The notes under the pieces were generated by a model that worked only from the letters and a program-made list of their open reading frames with translations, was not told where the DNA came from and ran no database searches. A DNA stretch of 64,000 nt from Protopterus annectens (taxonomy: Eukaryota; Chordata; Ceratodontiformes; Protopteridae). The first letter of the stretch is position 1. Each line of letters begins with the position of its first letter. A program made the position numbers and the translations under genes. Shown here piece by piece: positions 9,622 through 21,400 of this stretch. Where the stretch lies: assembly GCF_019279795.1 (NCBI RefSeq), contig NC_056738.1, positions 476,055,717 to 476,119,716 of the forward strand, given 5' to 3'.

Positions 9622-12201
9622 TCATAGGTTGGCACTAGGCTATCAGCCCTAGGGCCTATACAAGCCTAGCCATAACAATTCCCTGGCTATTTCTTCCCAC
9701 ACTATTTACTTCCCTGGACCACTGTCCAGCAGGGTAACTGACATGATCCCCGGATTGAATTTCCTATCTCCCATCCAATCATCAAGGTTCCTTTTGAAGA
9801 GGGCCAAAGATGCACTCTGCTTGACATGTATGGGCAGTCTATTCCAGAGTCTGGGGAGTCAGGAACCTATCCCTTCAGCACATTTTGTTCATTGTGATGA
9901 CAAGGTTTAGATCCCTGGAGCATGTGCCTCTGAGGGATTGGGATTTATTTAAGTGTAGCATGTCCAACAGCTCTGGGTTTGACATGACCTTGTATGTTAA
10001 GCAGAGATCATCTCTGAGTAGACAATATGAGACAGGGTATAGCTGGAGATTTTTTAGATGGTCAGCATAGGGCATCTGCTTTAGGCATGTGATTCTTTTA
10101 GTGAGGTATTTCTGCGGCCTTTCCAGTTGTTGCAGATGTCTTGAGAGGTACATACCAAACAGGGCATTGTATTCTATAATGGGTCTAATGAGGGATGAGT
10201 ACAGCAGGACAATGACCTCCTTTTTTCTGGATGAAAAGCCCTTAGTGATGAGATGTGCCACATAGAAGGATTTCCTGACTGTTGTGGCGATGTGGTTATC
10301 GAAGGTGAGACCACTGTCCACCTGTGTCCCTAAGTCTCTTATCACACTTTCGGTTTTTAGTGTACTGCCACCTATGTGGTAATTCATGGGTACATGTTTT
10401 TTCCCAAAGGGGATAACTATACATTTTTGGCACTGAGCTTGAGCCCATGGATCTGGCACCAAGCATCTGTTTCTGTAAGGCCCTTTTGTAGAGTATCCAC
10501 ATAATTTGGGGATTCAGTCATCTGCAAACTTTGTTATCTAGAGTCCCTTAGTGCTGGCTTGTACTTCAGAGAAGTAGATGCCAAACAAGAGTGGTCCTAG
10601 GACTGAACCCTGAGGTACTCCACTTGTCACTTGTCTGGAGATGGATTTGGAGTTGGCTACTTTTACAGTGTGGGTTCTGTCAGTAAGCCAGTTGGCAACC
10701 CATTGAGTGATGTAGGGATTAATGCCCAGCTTAGTAAGTTTATCTATGATTCCAGAGTGGGGGATGGTGTTGAAGGCCTTGGTGAGGTCCAGATAGGCTG
10801 TGTGCACCACCTTACCCTTGTCCACAGCACTGGAGACTGATTTGAAGAAGTCAATCAGGTTCAGGAGACAAGATCAGCCCTTCACAAACCCAAACTGTGT
10901 GGGGTCCAGTATTTGAAGGTTGTCAATGTCTTTGTTTATAAGTTTCATGATAATACGTTCCATGGACTTGCAGATCAGGCTCATCAGACTAATGGGGCGG
11001 TAGTTCCCAAGATCCAAGGTGGATCCCCCCTTGTGGTGCGGGATAACTGTAGCTGTGTGCTACTCAGTGGGCATGAAACCTGAGGTGAGGCTATGATTAA
11101 ACATGACACTTAAGTGAAGTGCCAGTTCATTTTGTAGTTCATGTAGTACACAGCCTGGGATGTCGTCTGGTCCCATGGATGCTGTATTCTTAGCTTTGAG
11201 TGCATTTTTTACCTGTGTGGCCATTATTACCAAAATTTGGCAATCTTTTCGGTATTGAGATGGGCCCTTTAGGGAGTGAGAGGGGGTGAAGTTTTCACTG
11301 AATCAATCTGCCAGGATATTGGCAATATCCTTGGGATCAGTATATTTAATGCCATTCTGTTGTAGCTCAGAGCAGATCTGAGCATTGCCATTTAGATTCT
11401 TGACATAGTTATAGAATGCCTTGTGGTTGTCTTTGGAATCTTTGGCAATTTTATTTTCGTAACTAGCATTGGAGGATTTTTTGAGGGATCTCAACTTCTT
11501 ACTGAGGCTGGTAAGGGAGTTTTTTGCATCCTAGGATTTTTCTCTTTTCTGCAACAGTTTCTTCCTTTTGTTGTAAAGTTTGTTTATGGCAAGGGAACAC
11601 CAGATTGGCTTCCTTTTTTTGGAGGAGAGCATCTTGGTTCTATTTGGGATGGCAAGATTCATGCATGAGTGGATGTGCTTGTACAGTGCCTTAATGTAGG
11701 ATGCAGCAGTCGAACATTCAGTTACCATCTGCATGGGTGTCATGAAGTTTGTCACTTCTGATTTGAGTAACATGAAGTTGGCTTTGGAAAAGTTTTTTAT
11801 GGAGGTTTCCTTATTGGGGAGTGGGGGTGGGATGTGGATGTTAAGGGTGATTAGCTTATGGTCAGACCTGACCAATGAGGGGGTGACCATAGGTGTAGAG
11901 CATCAATTTCCCATGTTGATAATGACCAGGTCTAGGATATCGGAGCCCCTGGTGGGATTATGGATTAGTTGATCCAGGGCATTGGAATTTATGAATTCCA
12001 ATAACCATTTGGCAAAGGTGTTTGCACACGAGTAGTTTTCCCAGTTAATGGCAGGGTAGTTGAAATCACCCAGTATTAGAGTGTTTAGTTGTATCTTAAT
12101 ATTTTCCAGTATGTTTAGAAAAGTGTAGTGAGAATCTTGCGGCATGGTGGGGGATCTGTAGCAAGCTACAATTTGGATTGCAGTCTTACCTAGTGTTAGT
12201 T
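9621..12201 (-). mobile_element. CR1-type retrotransposon, copy 2 (5'-truncated)
   Basis: This is a minus-strand copy. Its 3' end lies at the low coordinate (TTCATAGGTTGGCACTAGGC) against a GTGA microsatellite. It covers the 3' UTR and ORF2 back to the APE domain. CR1 similarity ends at about 12201, in the segment where copy 1 reads TAACTCTGGGCAAAACTGC. Beyond that begins the 3' end of an RTE element. No CR1 sequence resumes beyond the RTE, so this copy looks 5'-truncated and not split. Confidence 0.88.
9706..12201 (-). pseudogene. CR1 copy 2 ORF2 remnant (APE C-terminus, linker, RT)
   Basis: Translated on the minus strand, segments match copy 1 ORF2 in order. The APE end reads NTLILGDFNYPAINWENYS (about 12090-12030). 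The linker reads NRTKMLSSKKRKPIW and KDSKDNHKAFYNYVKNLNG. The RT reads AYLDLTKAFNTIPHSGIIDKL (about 10800-10740) and SGVPQGSVLGPLLFGIYFSE. Next to the catalytic FADD position (about 10510-10550) the sequence is shortened and out of frame. The C-terminal domain (IRDLGTQVDSGLTFDNHIA) is open from about 10462 to 9875. Frameshifts separate at least four blocks. The start of the endonuclease is missing. Confidence 0.85.
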
Positions 12202-15200
12202 ACTTCTTCTTCTTTCACACAATCCATCCACCTCTTTGCTGGACATCCTCATTTCCTCTTACCTTCTTCCTGTCTGTCCCAAATCTTCCTTACCAGACTG
12301 TCTTTATTTTCTGTGCAAGTGTCAAAATCCCAATAAATTGGTTCTCTCTGATCTTTTCTGCAATTGGAGCTACTTTGGATTCTGCTCTTATATCGTCATT
12401 TCTTCATCTATCCCACAGTGTGCATCCTGTCACCCTTCTCAGGCACTTCCATTTCGATCACCTCTAGTTTCTTCATCTGCTCTGCCTTTACTGCCATACA
12501 GTAGTACTGGTTGCACCACTGTCTTTTATATCTTACGTTTCGGCTTCTTTTGCATTCTTCTGTCTTAGACTACACCTGAGACTCTGCCAGTTGACTTCAG
12601 CCCCTCTGATTCTAGCCTTGACTTCTTCATTCAGACTTCCCTTCTCCTCAATCACTCCTCCCAGATACTTGAAGCTATTTACCTGTTCCTCCATCTTCCC
12701 TTCTATCTCAAGTCTCAGCGTATTCTGATTTCCCCAATTTGCTGTCATTACCACTGTCTTATCTGTGCTTAGTTCCATCCCATGTGCCTTCAGTTTTGCA
12801 TTCCATCCCCCTATCCTTTGCTGACGTTCTTGCTCAGAGCTTGCCTGTAATACCACATCGTTTGCATACAGTAACGTTGTTGATTTCTCTCCTCCAACCT
12901 GTTTGCTAATGTAGTCACTCACCAGTATGAACAGCAGTGGGCTCAGAGTTGAACCCTGGTGTACACTCACTCACAGTGGGAACCCCTTTGAGAGGCCAAA
13001 CATTGTTCATGCTTGAGTCACTGGGTCCTTGTACATAGCCTGCACTAATTCTACCAATGTTTCTGTGACTTTGAACCACCACAGTACTGACCAAATCAGC
13101 TTTCTTGGGACCTTGTCATATGCTTTCTCCAAGTCCAGGAAAACCCAGTTGGACTCTGTCCTCATCTCTAGCTTCTTCTCAACTATCTGTCTCACTGCAA
13201 ACATTGGGTCAGTTGTACTGCATCCTGATCTGAATCTGAAGTGCTCATACCCCATCTTACATTCTACTACTCTGTGTATTCGTTTATCAATCACCCTCTT
13301 CAGAACTTTCATGCAATGTGATAGGAGTTTGATGCCTCTATGCTTCCCACAGTTGTGGATGTCCCCTTTGTTCTTGCACACTGGCATGAATATGCTTATT
13401 TTCCAGTCATCTGAGATATGCCTTTCTCTTCACACTACTATCAGTACCCTCATGAGCCATTTCTCCCATATCTCACCCAGCATCTTTATCATATTTCATG
13501 TGACCTCATCTGCACTTGCTGCTGACTTCCTTTTCCTTAGTGCTATTCTTACTTCTTCTAGGGTGGGCTTCTCTTCTTCTCTCATTATAGGCTGTTTCTG
13601 GGTCAGTACAGCTTCTGTTGGGTTTTCTTTATTCAGAAGCTGCTGGACATACTCCTTCTATCTGCCTTTGATGTTCTGTGGACTAGTGAGCAGGTTGCTG
13701 CTGGCATCCCTTATGAAGGGTGTCTGAATATCTTTATCTTTCTGTCTTTATCTTGCCACTTGATATAGTTTCTTTGTACCACCTACTGAGTCACTTTCCA
13801 GAAGTTGTTAAGAGTGCTTCTGATGCCCTATTCTTTGCTACTGCAAATCCCTTCTTAGCTTCTTTGTTAGCCAATCAGTATTCCTTCCTAGCCTGGTCGG
13901 TCTTTTCCGTCTCCCATTTTGTCCTGCACGCCTTTCTTTTGATCACTTCCTGGACTTCTGCATTCCACTACCAACTTTCCTTATATACCTTATTACCATA
14001 CCTGGCTTGGTCACATATCTGTTCTGTAATTCTAACACATGTTATTTTGAGGCATTGCCATTCTTCAACTCCACCTATTTCCTCCTCTTCTTGGGTGCTA
14101 GAGCCCTGAGTAATTCCTTGAACTTTTTCACTTTCTCTCCAGCCAACTTCCAGGTCTTCAGCCTGGTCTCTTTTGACCTTAGAGCCTTCTCTGAACACTG
14201 CCTGCAGCTGATTGTGGCAACCAGTGGTTTATGCTGTGGGCCAACTGTTTCACTGGGGATGACTTTGCAATCATGGATTCTATCCAGTGCCTTTTCCTTA
14301 CTAGGAGTCTACCTGAGTTGCATGTTGACTACTCTTGTATATGACCTTGTGACTGTCTCTTTTTCTGAACCATGTGTTAGCTACTCTCAAGCCATTTGCC
14401 AGACAGACTAGAATGGCTTCTCCTTCTTTATTCCTGTTGTCCCACTCATGTGGACCCAGGCAGTACTCGTATCCTGTTCTGTCTGCATCCTTTTTTGTCT
14501 GTTCCGATATGTGCATTCGAGTCATCCATTATCAACACAAATTCATGTTGTCCTGCTTTATCTAGTAGGTCCTGCACCTGCTGTCTGAATGCACTCGTTT
14601 CCTCATTATCATAACCTTGCTGTGGGGCATAGGCTTAGATTATGAATACTGCCCTACCATTACACTCGAGTCAGACTGCCATGAGTCTGTCACTAATTCT
14701 GATGATATCCCTCACTGCCTTTTGAAGCCTCTCTCTCACCACAATTCCCACACCAGTTATAGCTTGTCCTCCTCCTGAGTAGTAGACTCTGGATCCCAAA
14801 ATAAGTGACTTTACAGCACTGCCCTTCCATCTTGTCTCTTGGATATATAGGATGTCCAGCCTCCTCCGTACCATCATGTCATCCATTTCTAAGCTGCCTC
14901 TTGCCAGTGAACCTACATTAAGTGTAGCAATTCTCAGTTCATATTTTGAAGGTTGATTGGTTTTATGTCCAGCTTTCACTCAGAAGAGCTATCCCAGGTA
15001 ACCCAGGCTGGTCAACTAAACACGAGCAAGTCAGTTGCTTATTGACCCAGGGCTGCTAAGCTTTATGGCAAGCACACACTGACCGATAGGGGCACATACA
15101 CCCCTCTCACCATTAGCATGGGGCCCTGGTGTTAGTCGGGTCTTCAACCCACTTATCACTGGTAACTACCCATGCCCATTTTGGCAATATTAGTCAACGT

Positions 15201-15394
15201 GACCAAATCACCTAAAGCCATATATTACACCATCAAGTGGCTAGCCCTACCTAGGTGCTTAGACTGTGATCCGTGTTCTTCTGTCTTGATTATACTGCGC
15301 ACCACAGTAGATGCCCAAAGCAGTTGATCTGCACAACACTTCCCCCTATAGGGCACCATGTAGAGTCTGTGCTGCTGGCCACAGCTGCATTAAT
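12202..15394 (-). mobile_element. RTE-clade non-LTR retrotransposon
   Basis: This is a minus-strand LINE with one APE-RT ORF. Its 3' end at the low coordinate is a short GAA-rich tail (read on the minus strand GAAAGAAGAAGAAGT), typical of RTE elements. About 400 bp of apparent 5' region (14980-15394) precedes the endonuclease. The 5' boundary is uncertain because a SINE lies immediately beyond it. Confidence 0.82.
12205..14979 (-). pseudogene. RTE APE endonuclease-reverse transcriptase ORF, decayed
   Basis: The endonuclease starts at about 14979. It reads ELRIATLNVGSLARGSLEMD and then DILYIQETRWKGS, the N-terminal APE blocks of RTE elements, which are often mis-annotated as craniofacial development protein 2. 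The linker is in pieces (14525-14301, 14198-13968). The RT carries NCGKHRGIKLLSH, FRSGCSTTDPMFAVRQ and VFLDLEKAYDKVPRKLIW (13387-13007), then VHQGSTLSPLLFILVSD. At 12868-12857 the catalytic box reads YAND instead of YADD. The C-terminus keeps FKYLGGVIEEKGSLNEEVKAR and a final RWMDCVKEEE near 12205. Several frameshifts and stops separate the blocks. The domain order matches a full-length RTE ORF of roughly 900-1000 codons. Confidence 0.85.
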
Positions 15395-15575
15395 TGGCGA
15401 GTTTTAGATGAAAAAAAACACAGCATGTTTTTCTGAGGTGGGAGGAACCCCACAGAGACACAGGAAGAACATGCAAACTCCAAACAGGCATTGATCAGAG
15501 GCCAGAATCAAGCCTTATACCTTGTGCATGGGAGGTGAAGACCTTAACCATTATGCCAACTTGTCTCCCACTCCT
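15395..15575 (-). mobile_element. tRNA-derived SINE copy A
   Basis: Read on the minus strand, it starts near GGGAGACAAGTTGGCATAATGG, with TGGCATAATGG fitting a pol III A box. A degenerate B box follows about 50 bases later (GCTTGATTCTGG). The body contains the block GTTTGCATGTTCTTCCTGTG followed by GTGGGGTTCCTCCCACCTC. That block is shared with a SINE family widespread in fishes and amphibians, and it ends in a T-rich tail. The family name is from memory of the pattern and not verified. Confidence 0.65.
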
Positions 15576-16414
15576 ATACCAGTACGTTATTGCCCTTCCC
15601 TCCTTTCTAACCTATATGACTCTAAATTTCTCATCCCCTTCTCCCCACACCTGCCATTCCCTCTCTGCTGTTCATTAATTGTGTTCTCTGTCTAACTTCT
15701 GTTAAGCAAATAATTAATAGAAACAGTTGCTATACTATACCATAACATGCATGCCACATTAATGCCATGTAGTACATTTTTGTTGCTTAACTACTTGTTA
15801 AATGGGCATGTCTGGTTAGCTGAACCTGAAATTAGCCCATAGATATCAGAGTTCTACTCTGATTAACAAAAATAAATAAATAAATTAAACAGACAACTAA
15901 AAACTGACAAGGAAGCAAAGACCTGGACATCCATTGCTAATTCTTTTATCACACTTTCATAAAAGTGAAATATGAAATCTAAACAAAAGGGTGGAGCTTA
16001 AACCACTAAGTTTTTAAAAGTCTCATCCAAGACTTCAAAGTTAATGAAGTTGTTTCTAATTTTATCAATATTAAATTAATTATGTTAATGTGTTTAGTTT
16101 AACAAATCATGAATATAAATAAAGGAACAGTGAAGACAAATACCTCCATAATATTGAAGTAAGACAGATGTTATATCATGCCAGTGAGCAAGGATTAGTG
16201 ATAATTTAAGAAAAAAAAGGATGGGGCAAAAGATGAACTTATTTTTGGTTGACTGAAGTGCACTGCTAGAAAGAAAGAACATACTAATAGAATGGAGATA
16301 GCATTGGGTTATGGGTGGGCGTAAGGGCAGTGTGCTCTAACTTAATGAAGTCGGTGTGAAAGAAACTAGTGAAAAGAGATAACATTACATTAGTGAGTTT
16401 GTAAGATACACGTA
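15576..16414. other. Unassigned non-coding DNA
   Basis: AT-rich sequence without a recognisable gene or repeat. Short T/C-rich stretches near 15590-15690 and an AAAT run near 15870 are the only low-complexity features. Confidence 0.5.
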
Positions 16415-17030
16415 TATAGGTACATAGGAGACTACTAGGCTAATGGCTTAAGAGCCAATACAACCCAATTTTACTCAATATATGGCCCCAGGGGTAAGAG
16501 AATGACATGGGTTTGTGTCTATACCTCAAGTATCTTAGATTGCCCCTGTCCATAATGGAAATAAGCACTACCTCAGGTGTGAATTTACAATTCACCATCC
16601 ATTGATCCAAACTGCATTTAAATAGGGCCAGGAAAGGGCTCTGCTTAACATGACAAGGAAGCCTGTTCCAAAGTAAGTGTAATCCCTGACACACATCTGT
16701 CACTCCAGCATGTTTTGCTTGAGACTCTGACTATGTTTAGATCCCCAGATCAGGTGACCCTCATGCTGTTTGACTTGTGGATGTGTAGCAGCTCCATCAG
16801 AGCTGGATTACTGAATGTCTTGCAGGTCAGGCACAGACCACCCCTTAATAGTTAGTAGAAAACAGAGTAAAGGGATACGGCTTTTAGTCTATCCACTTAG
16901 GACATGTTGTTTACACCCTGTATTTTCTTTGTGTGGAATCTCGCAGTGTGCTCCAGCTGCTGCAAGTGCCTAGTCAAATACATGCCAAATGGTGCATTAT
17001 ACATGAATACTGGTCTAATGAGGGCCAAAT
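16415..17030 (-). mobile_element. CR1 fragment, copy 3 (3' end only, old)
   Basis: This minus-strand 3' fragment begins with a worn tail (TATAGGTACATAGGAGACTACTAGGC). It covers the 3' UTR and the ORF2 C-terminus (CQGLHLLWNRLPCHVKQSPFLALFKCSLDQWM, about 16695-16600, seen in an open frame). It ends near 17030 at GGTCTAATGAGGG, the IRPI/IRPM position of ORF2. It is clearly more diverged than copies 1, 4 and 6, and resembles copy 5 in age. Copies 3 and 5 lie on opposite sides of the L1 insertion in the same orientation and cover complementary parts of CR1. Confidence 0.8.
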
Positions 17031-17336
17031 TATAAGTTATTTATTTATATTTGATAACTGGGTAGTGTCAGACTGGGCCAGAAGCCCATTTTTAGTGAAG
17101 ACCCGGGGAAAAAAGCTCCAAGGAAGATTACATAATTAAAGATTTGTACATATATTCTTTTTTTAATTCAGGGTAAAATATCACAAAAATGAAAGTAAGA
17201 AGGCGCAATTGCCATGAAATATTGACAATGGGTGGTGGAGAGAAGGAAGTTAGTAAGGGGTTAACTTAGTTAGCCTGGTGGAGAACATGAACATAGCCTA
17301 TGTTTGGTAAAATATTCCTTTAGGGACTGTTTAAAT
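17031..17336. other. Unassigned spacer between CR1 copy 3 and the L1 3' end
   Basis: No CR1 or other known similarity. If copies 3 and 5 were once one element, this stretch would be an extra insertion between them. Confidence 0.45.
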
Positions 17337-17350
17337 GAATGTATATCATT
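17337..17350. repeat. Target-site duplication, left (L1)
   Basis: GAATGTATATCATT here matches GAATGTGTATCATT at 32639-32652 in 13 of 14 positions. The two sit exactly at the T-rich 3' end and the C-run 5' end of the minus-strand L1-like element. Confidence 0.85.
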
Positions 17351-17609
17351 TTTTTTTTACTAATTTTTTTTTATTATTTCAAATAAGATGTCTTAAGAAA
17401 CATTACATGAAATAAAGATAAATAACATATTTACAATTCTAAAACATTACTAACTTAAAACCATTATATAACTATTTACATTGGTGTCTATGCAAATAGC
17501 ATTGAAATTCTATATTATATAGAGTTAGAAACATAAGATGATATATCTTCATTGATCTTTTCGAGTATTTCTAGTACTTTCATCGAAGAGTAATAGTAAA
17601 AAGTAATAA

Positions 17610-17725
17610 AGAAACAAACACGGCCGGACTTGCAGAAACACCGTTTTTTAATACTTATTTAAACGCTCAAAATAAAAATACGTTTTTCGTCCCACTTAAA
17701 TGCAGGACTTCTTCAGAAACCAAAC
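17610..17725 (-). other. Hammerhead-like stem-loop in L1 3' UTR region
   Basis: On the minus strand, CTGAAGA is followed by A, then GTCC, a loop, GGAC, and GAAAAACG (about 17720-17682). This echoes the CUGANGA-stem II-GAAA core of hammerhead ribozymes, but with one extra A and no convincing stem I and III partners. It may simply be a dispersed stem-loop motif of unknown role. Confidence 0.3.
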
Positions 17726-18098
17726 AAGTTTGAAAATTCAAAGACTGGATTTTATACAAACTATTAAAAAAATGTGCCAAATTCATTAAAAAATTCCATT
17801 ACTTTTAAAGGCACATACAACCAACGAGAGACTTAAAACAAACCATTTTGGAAACAACTTTACAAATCCCTTTTGCATCTATGATGTATGAAATAAAAAC
17901 CTTTTCTTATCTACTTGTGATGATAAAATTAAACAATAAAAAATAAAACAATAAATAATAAATAATAAATAAATCAATAGTAAGAAGTAGATCTTTTAGT
18001 TCTGTTCTTCACTGTTAATATTTCCATATGAGCAACTGTTGATGTTAAATTCTCAAATTCCTTGAACGTAGGAGAAGCCTCATTTTTCCGGTGTATAG

Positions 18099-18474
18099 TT
18101 ATGATTTTATGTGAAATTGCCAATAGTGACCATATGATTTTAGTGTCTTTTTTGGTACACAGTTTGGAATAGGAGAGTTGAATAAAATTAAAGACTTTGT
18201 TAACTGAAAATTATCATTATAAACAGTCTGAAAAAATAGTTAATGGACTTCCAGTACATATTGAGACATATACATTCATAAAAAAACATGCTGCCAATCC
18301 GCTTTTATCTTGGTATGGCATCTCCAACATTGATCTTCAATAGAATACAGTTTGGCTAGCCTATGTGGTGCATAGAAACTTCTGTGTAGATATCTCCAAG
18401 TGAATAATTGCCTGTATTTTGATAATGTAGAAAATTTGGAAGATTTTAGAATATGACTTTCTTCTTTTTCATAG
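18099..18474 (-). pseudogene. L1-like ORF2 C-terminal end (Cys-His motif)
   Basis: This is the C-terminal part of the L1 endonuclease/reverse transcriptase, cut from the rest by CR1 copy 4. Near 18337-18285 the translation reads EDQCWRCHTKIKADWQHVF, the CxxC...H motif that L1 ORF2 proteins carry near the C-terminus and that is needed for efficient retrotransposition in studied L1s. The frame is then broken by TGA (a Trp position) and TAA. It stays readable to about 18099, where TAA follows a tract rich in Ser/Lys/His. The rest of this ORF2 lies at 24553-27835. Confidence 0.8.
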
Positions 18475-18584
18475 GTTCATAGGTTCATAGGTTTATACTA
18501 GGCTATCTGCCCTAAGGCATTTATAAGCCTAGCCCAAATTATTGTGGCTTACGCCACCCCTTATATGAAAAAATACTGTGCCCA

Positions 18585-21380
18585 TTAGTTTGTTGTGCCT
18601 CTGTCCAGCAGTGACACAGAGATGATTCCCGGGGTAAACCTACAATCTCCCATCCACAGGTCTAGATTTCTCTTGAACAGAGTCAGCGAGGTGCTCTGCC
18701 TCACATGGACCGGGATTTTATTCCACAGCATAGGGAGTCTCTGAGTGATAAATCTATCCCTCCAGCACATCCTATTTATATCCGTGCTAAGGTTTAAGTC
18801 GCTTGCTCTAGTGGTTTTGGTGGATTTGGATTTTTTGAGGTGGAGCATGTCCATTAATTCCGGGTTGGACATGGCCTTGTATGTCAGGCACATGTCACCT
18901 CTGAGCAGACGGTATGCGACTGAATAGAGCTGGAGTTTCTTCAATCTGGCAGCATATGACAGATTTTGGAGTCCCTTTATCCTTTTGGTGAGGAACTTTT
19001 GGGGTCTCTCCAATTGCTGCAGATGTCGGGTGAGATACATCCCGAATGGGGCATTGTACTCGATCATTGGTCTGATAAGTGAAGAGTACAGGGAACAATG
19101 GCCTCACTAGATCTGGATGTGAATCCTTCATGATCAGGTGGGCAATGTAGAAGGTCTTTCTAACCACTTTAGCAATGTGAGTGTCAAAGAAAGGCCACTG
19201 TCAACCTGGGTCCCCAGGTCCCTGATAACCTCTTCTGTGCTTAGTGGATTGCCACCTATATGGTAGCTTGGGGTTACCTTGTTTTTCCCGAAGGGTATGA
19301 CTATACATTTTTGGCGTTTAACTTCAGGCCATGGCTCTGGCACCAGCTATCTGTTTCCGTGAGTCCCTTCTGAAGGATATCCGTGTCCGATGCACTTTCC
19401 ACTATGGCACCCAGTTTGCAGTCGTCTGCAAACTTTGTCAGCCAAAGTCCTCTCATGTTGGCCTGTACTTCTGAGAAGTAGATGCTAAACAATAGGGGCC
19501 AAGGACCGAGCCCTGTGGGACACCACTTGTGACCGGCTTGGAGTCTGACACAGCGCCAGCAACTCTAACCCTGTGGGTTCTGTCCTTAAGCCAGTTTGCA
19601 ACCCATCTTGTGACATATGGGTTTACATTTAAGCTGGTAAGTTTTTCTACAATACCCGAGTGGGGTATTGTGTCAAAAGCCTTTGCAAGGTCAAGGTAGG
19701 CTGTATGGACTGCCTTTCCCTCATCAATGGCCTTGGTGACTGTTTCGAAGAAGTCGACCAAGTTCAAAATGCATGATCTTCCCTTGACAAAGCCAAACTG
19801 GGTCGGGTCCAATGTCTGCAAGTCCCCTATATCTTTGTTTATGAGCTCCATTATGATCCTCTCCATAGCTTTGCAGACTTGACTTGTTAAGCTTATGGGG
19901 CGGTAATTACCAGGGTCCGTAGAGGCGCCGCCTTTATGGAGTGGGACCACAGTTGCCGTACGCCACTCCTTGGGCACGTATCCTGTGGTAAGGCTGAGAT
20001 TAAACAGCTGCCTTATGTGCGGGTTTTATTCCTCATTTAGCTCGTGTAGCACACAGCCGAGGACACCATCTGGTCCCATTGATGCTGTGTTTTTAGCTTT
20101 AGAGAGAGCAGCTTTCACCTGCGCATTTGAGATGTCCAGGAGGCTACACTCGGCTGGGATAGTTATCTCTCCTTTAGGGGGGGAGAGGGGGGTGAAGTTT
20201 TCACTGAACCTGTCTGCCAGTATGTTGGCAATGTCTGTGGGTTCAGTGATTTTTGTATCATTTTGGACTAATTCTGAGCATATCTGGGAGTTTCCACCCA
20301 GGTTCCTAACATAGCTGAAAAAGGCCTTATGATTGTCCTTTGAATCCATGGCAATTTTTCTCTCAAAATTGGCCTTAGTTGATTTTATGAGTGCTCGTAT
20401 TTTTTTACTAATAATGATCAGGGGTGACTTCCCTTTTATGGATTTTGTTCTATCATGTAATAGCTTTCTCCTCTTATTGTAAAGTTTGTTAATGGCTGGG
20501 GTCCACCAGACTGGACGTTTGCCCTTTGTGGAAAGAGTCTTGGTTTTATTTGGGATTGCCTGATCCATGCAGTCCTGGAGGTGTTCATAGAAGGCATTTG
20601 TAAGGGCTTCCGCAGCTTGGGTTGTGGTTTCCTCTGGCTCAGGGACCTTGAAGGATACCACACCAGTCTTGAGTAGTGTGAAGTTTGCTTTAGAGAAGTT
20701 CTTCACTATGGTCTTTTTTGCTTGGGGTGGGGCGGGATGTGGATTTCCAGTGAGATTAGTTTATGATCAGATCTCACCAATGAGGGATATACTTCCGGTG
20801 TGGAGCATTTTGTCCCCATGTTTGTGACAATGAGATCTAGTATATTTTCTCCTCTCGTGGGAACAGTGACTAGCTGTTCCATGGCATTTGAATTTATGAA
20901 CTCCAGGAACCGTTGGGCTAGAAAGTTAGGGCTTGAGTAATGTTCCCAGTCTATATTCGGGTAGTTGAAGTCACCCAATATGATGGTGTTTGGAGATACA
21001 TTTATACCCTCCAGTGTCTTCAGGAAGGCTGTGTGGGGTTCCTGAGTTTGAGAGGGTGGCCTGTAGCATGCTACAATTTGTAGAGCAGTTTTGCCTATGG
21101 TTAGTTGCACCTGGATGGTTTCCGAAGCTTGGCGTTGCCACCAACCTGGAGGTGTGAGTATCCTTTATGAATATGGATACACCCTCCTTTTGTGGTGTGG
21201 TCCGGGTTTTGGGGCCGAACGCATGATATGAGGTAAAACCTAATAGTGCCGGGTGCTCTCAGGAGCCTTGAACCAGGTTTCAGTTACAGCACAGACATCG
21301 ATGTTCTCCATACTGAGAAGGGCCTCGAGTGCGTGCATTTTGAGATTTAGACTTCTGGCATTGAGCAGCATTACCCTCAG
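18585..21380 (-). pseudogene. CR1 copy 4 ORF2 (APE + RT), frameshifted
   Basis: Same protein as copy 1 ORF2, with different damage. The APE domain contains the QTIGKTALQIVACYRPPSQ region and IILGDFNYPNIDWEHYS (about 20990-20930). The linker (20706-20026) reads NKTKTLSTKGKRPVWWTPAI and DSKDNHKAFFSYVRNLGG. The RT core (19977-19453) reads NYRPISLTSQVCKAMERII, AYLDLAKAFDTIPHSGIVE and SGVPQGSVLGP. The catalytic box FADD is intact at 19432-19421. Frame changes occur near 21110, 20000, 19480, 19320 and 19130. The C-terminal block (19067-18585) ends SLLDRGTTN. Several breaks are single-base, so this is a relatively young pseudogene compared with copies 5, 7 and 8. Confidence 0.9.
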
Positions 21381-21400
21381 TTTCTTCCCATTTTTGTTTT

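Noticed and set aside
9885-14614. Plus-strand open frames across CR1 copy 2 and the RTE (for example 13029-13727, 232 codons)
   Set aside because: They are antisense shadows. The minus strand carries the recognisable RT and endonuclease motifs.
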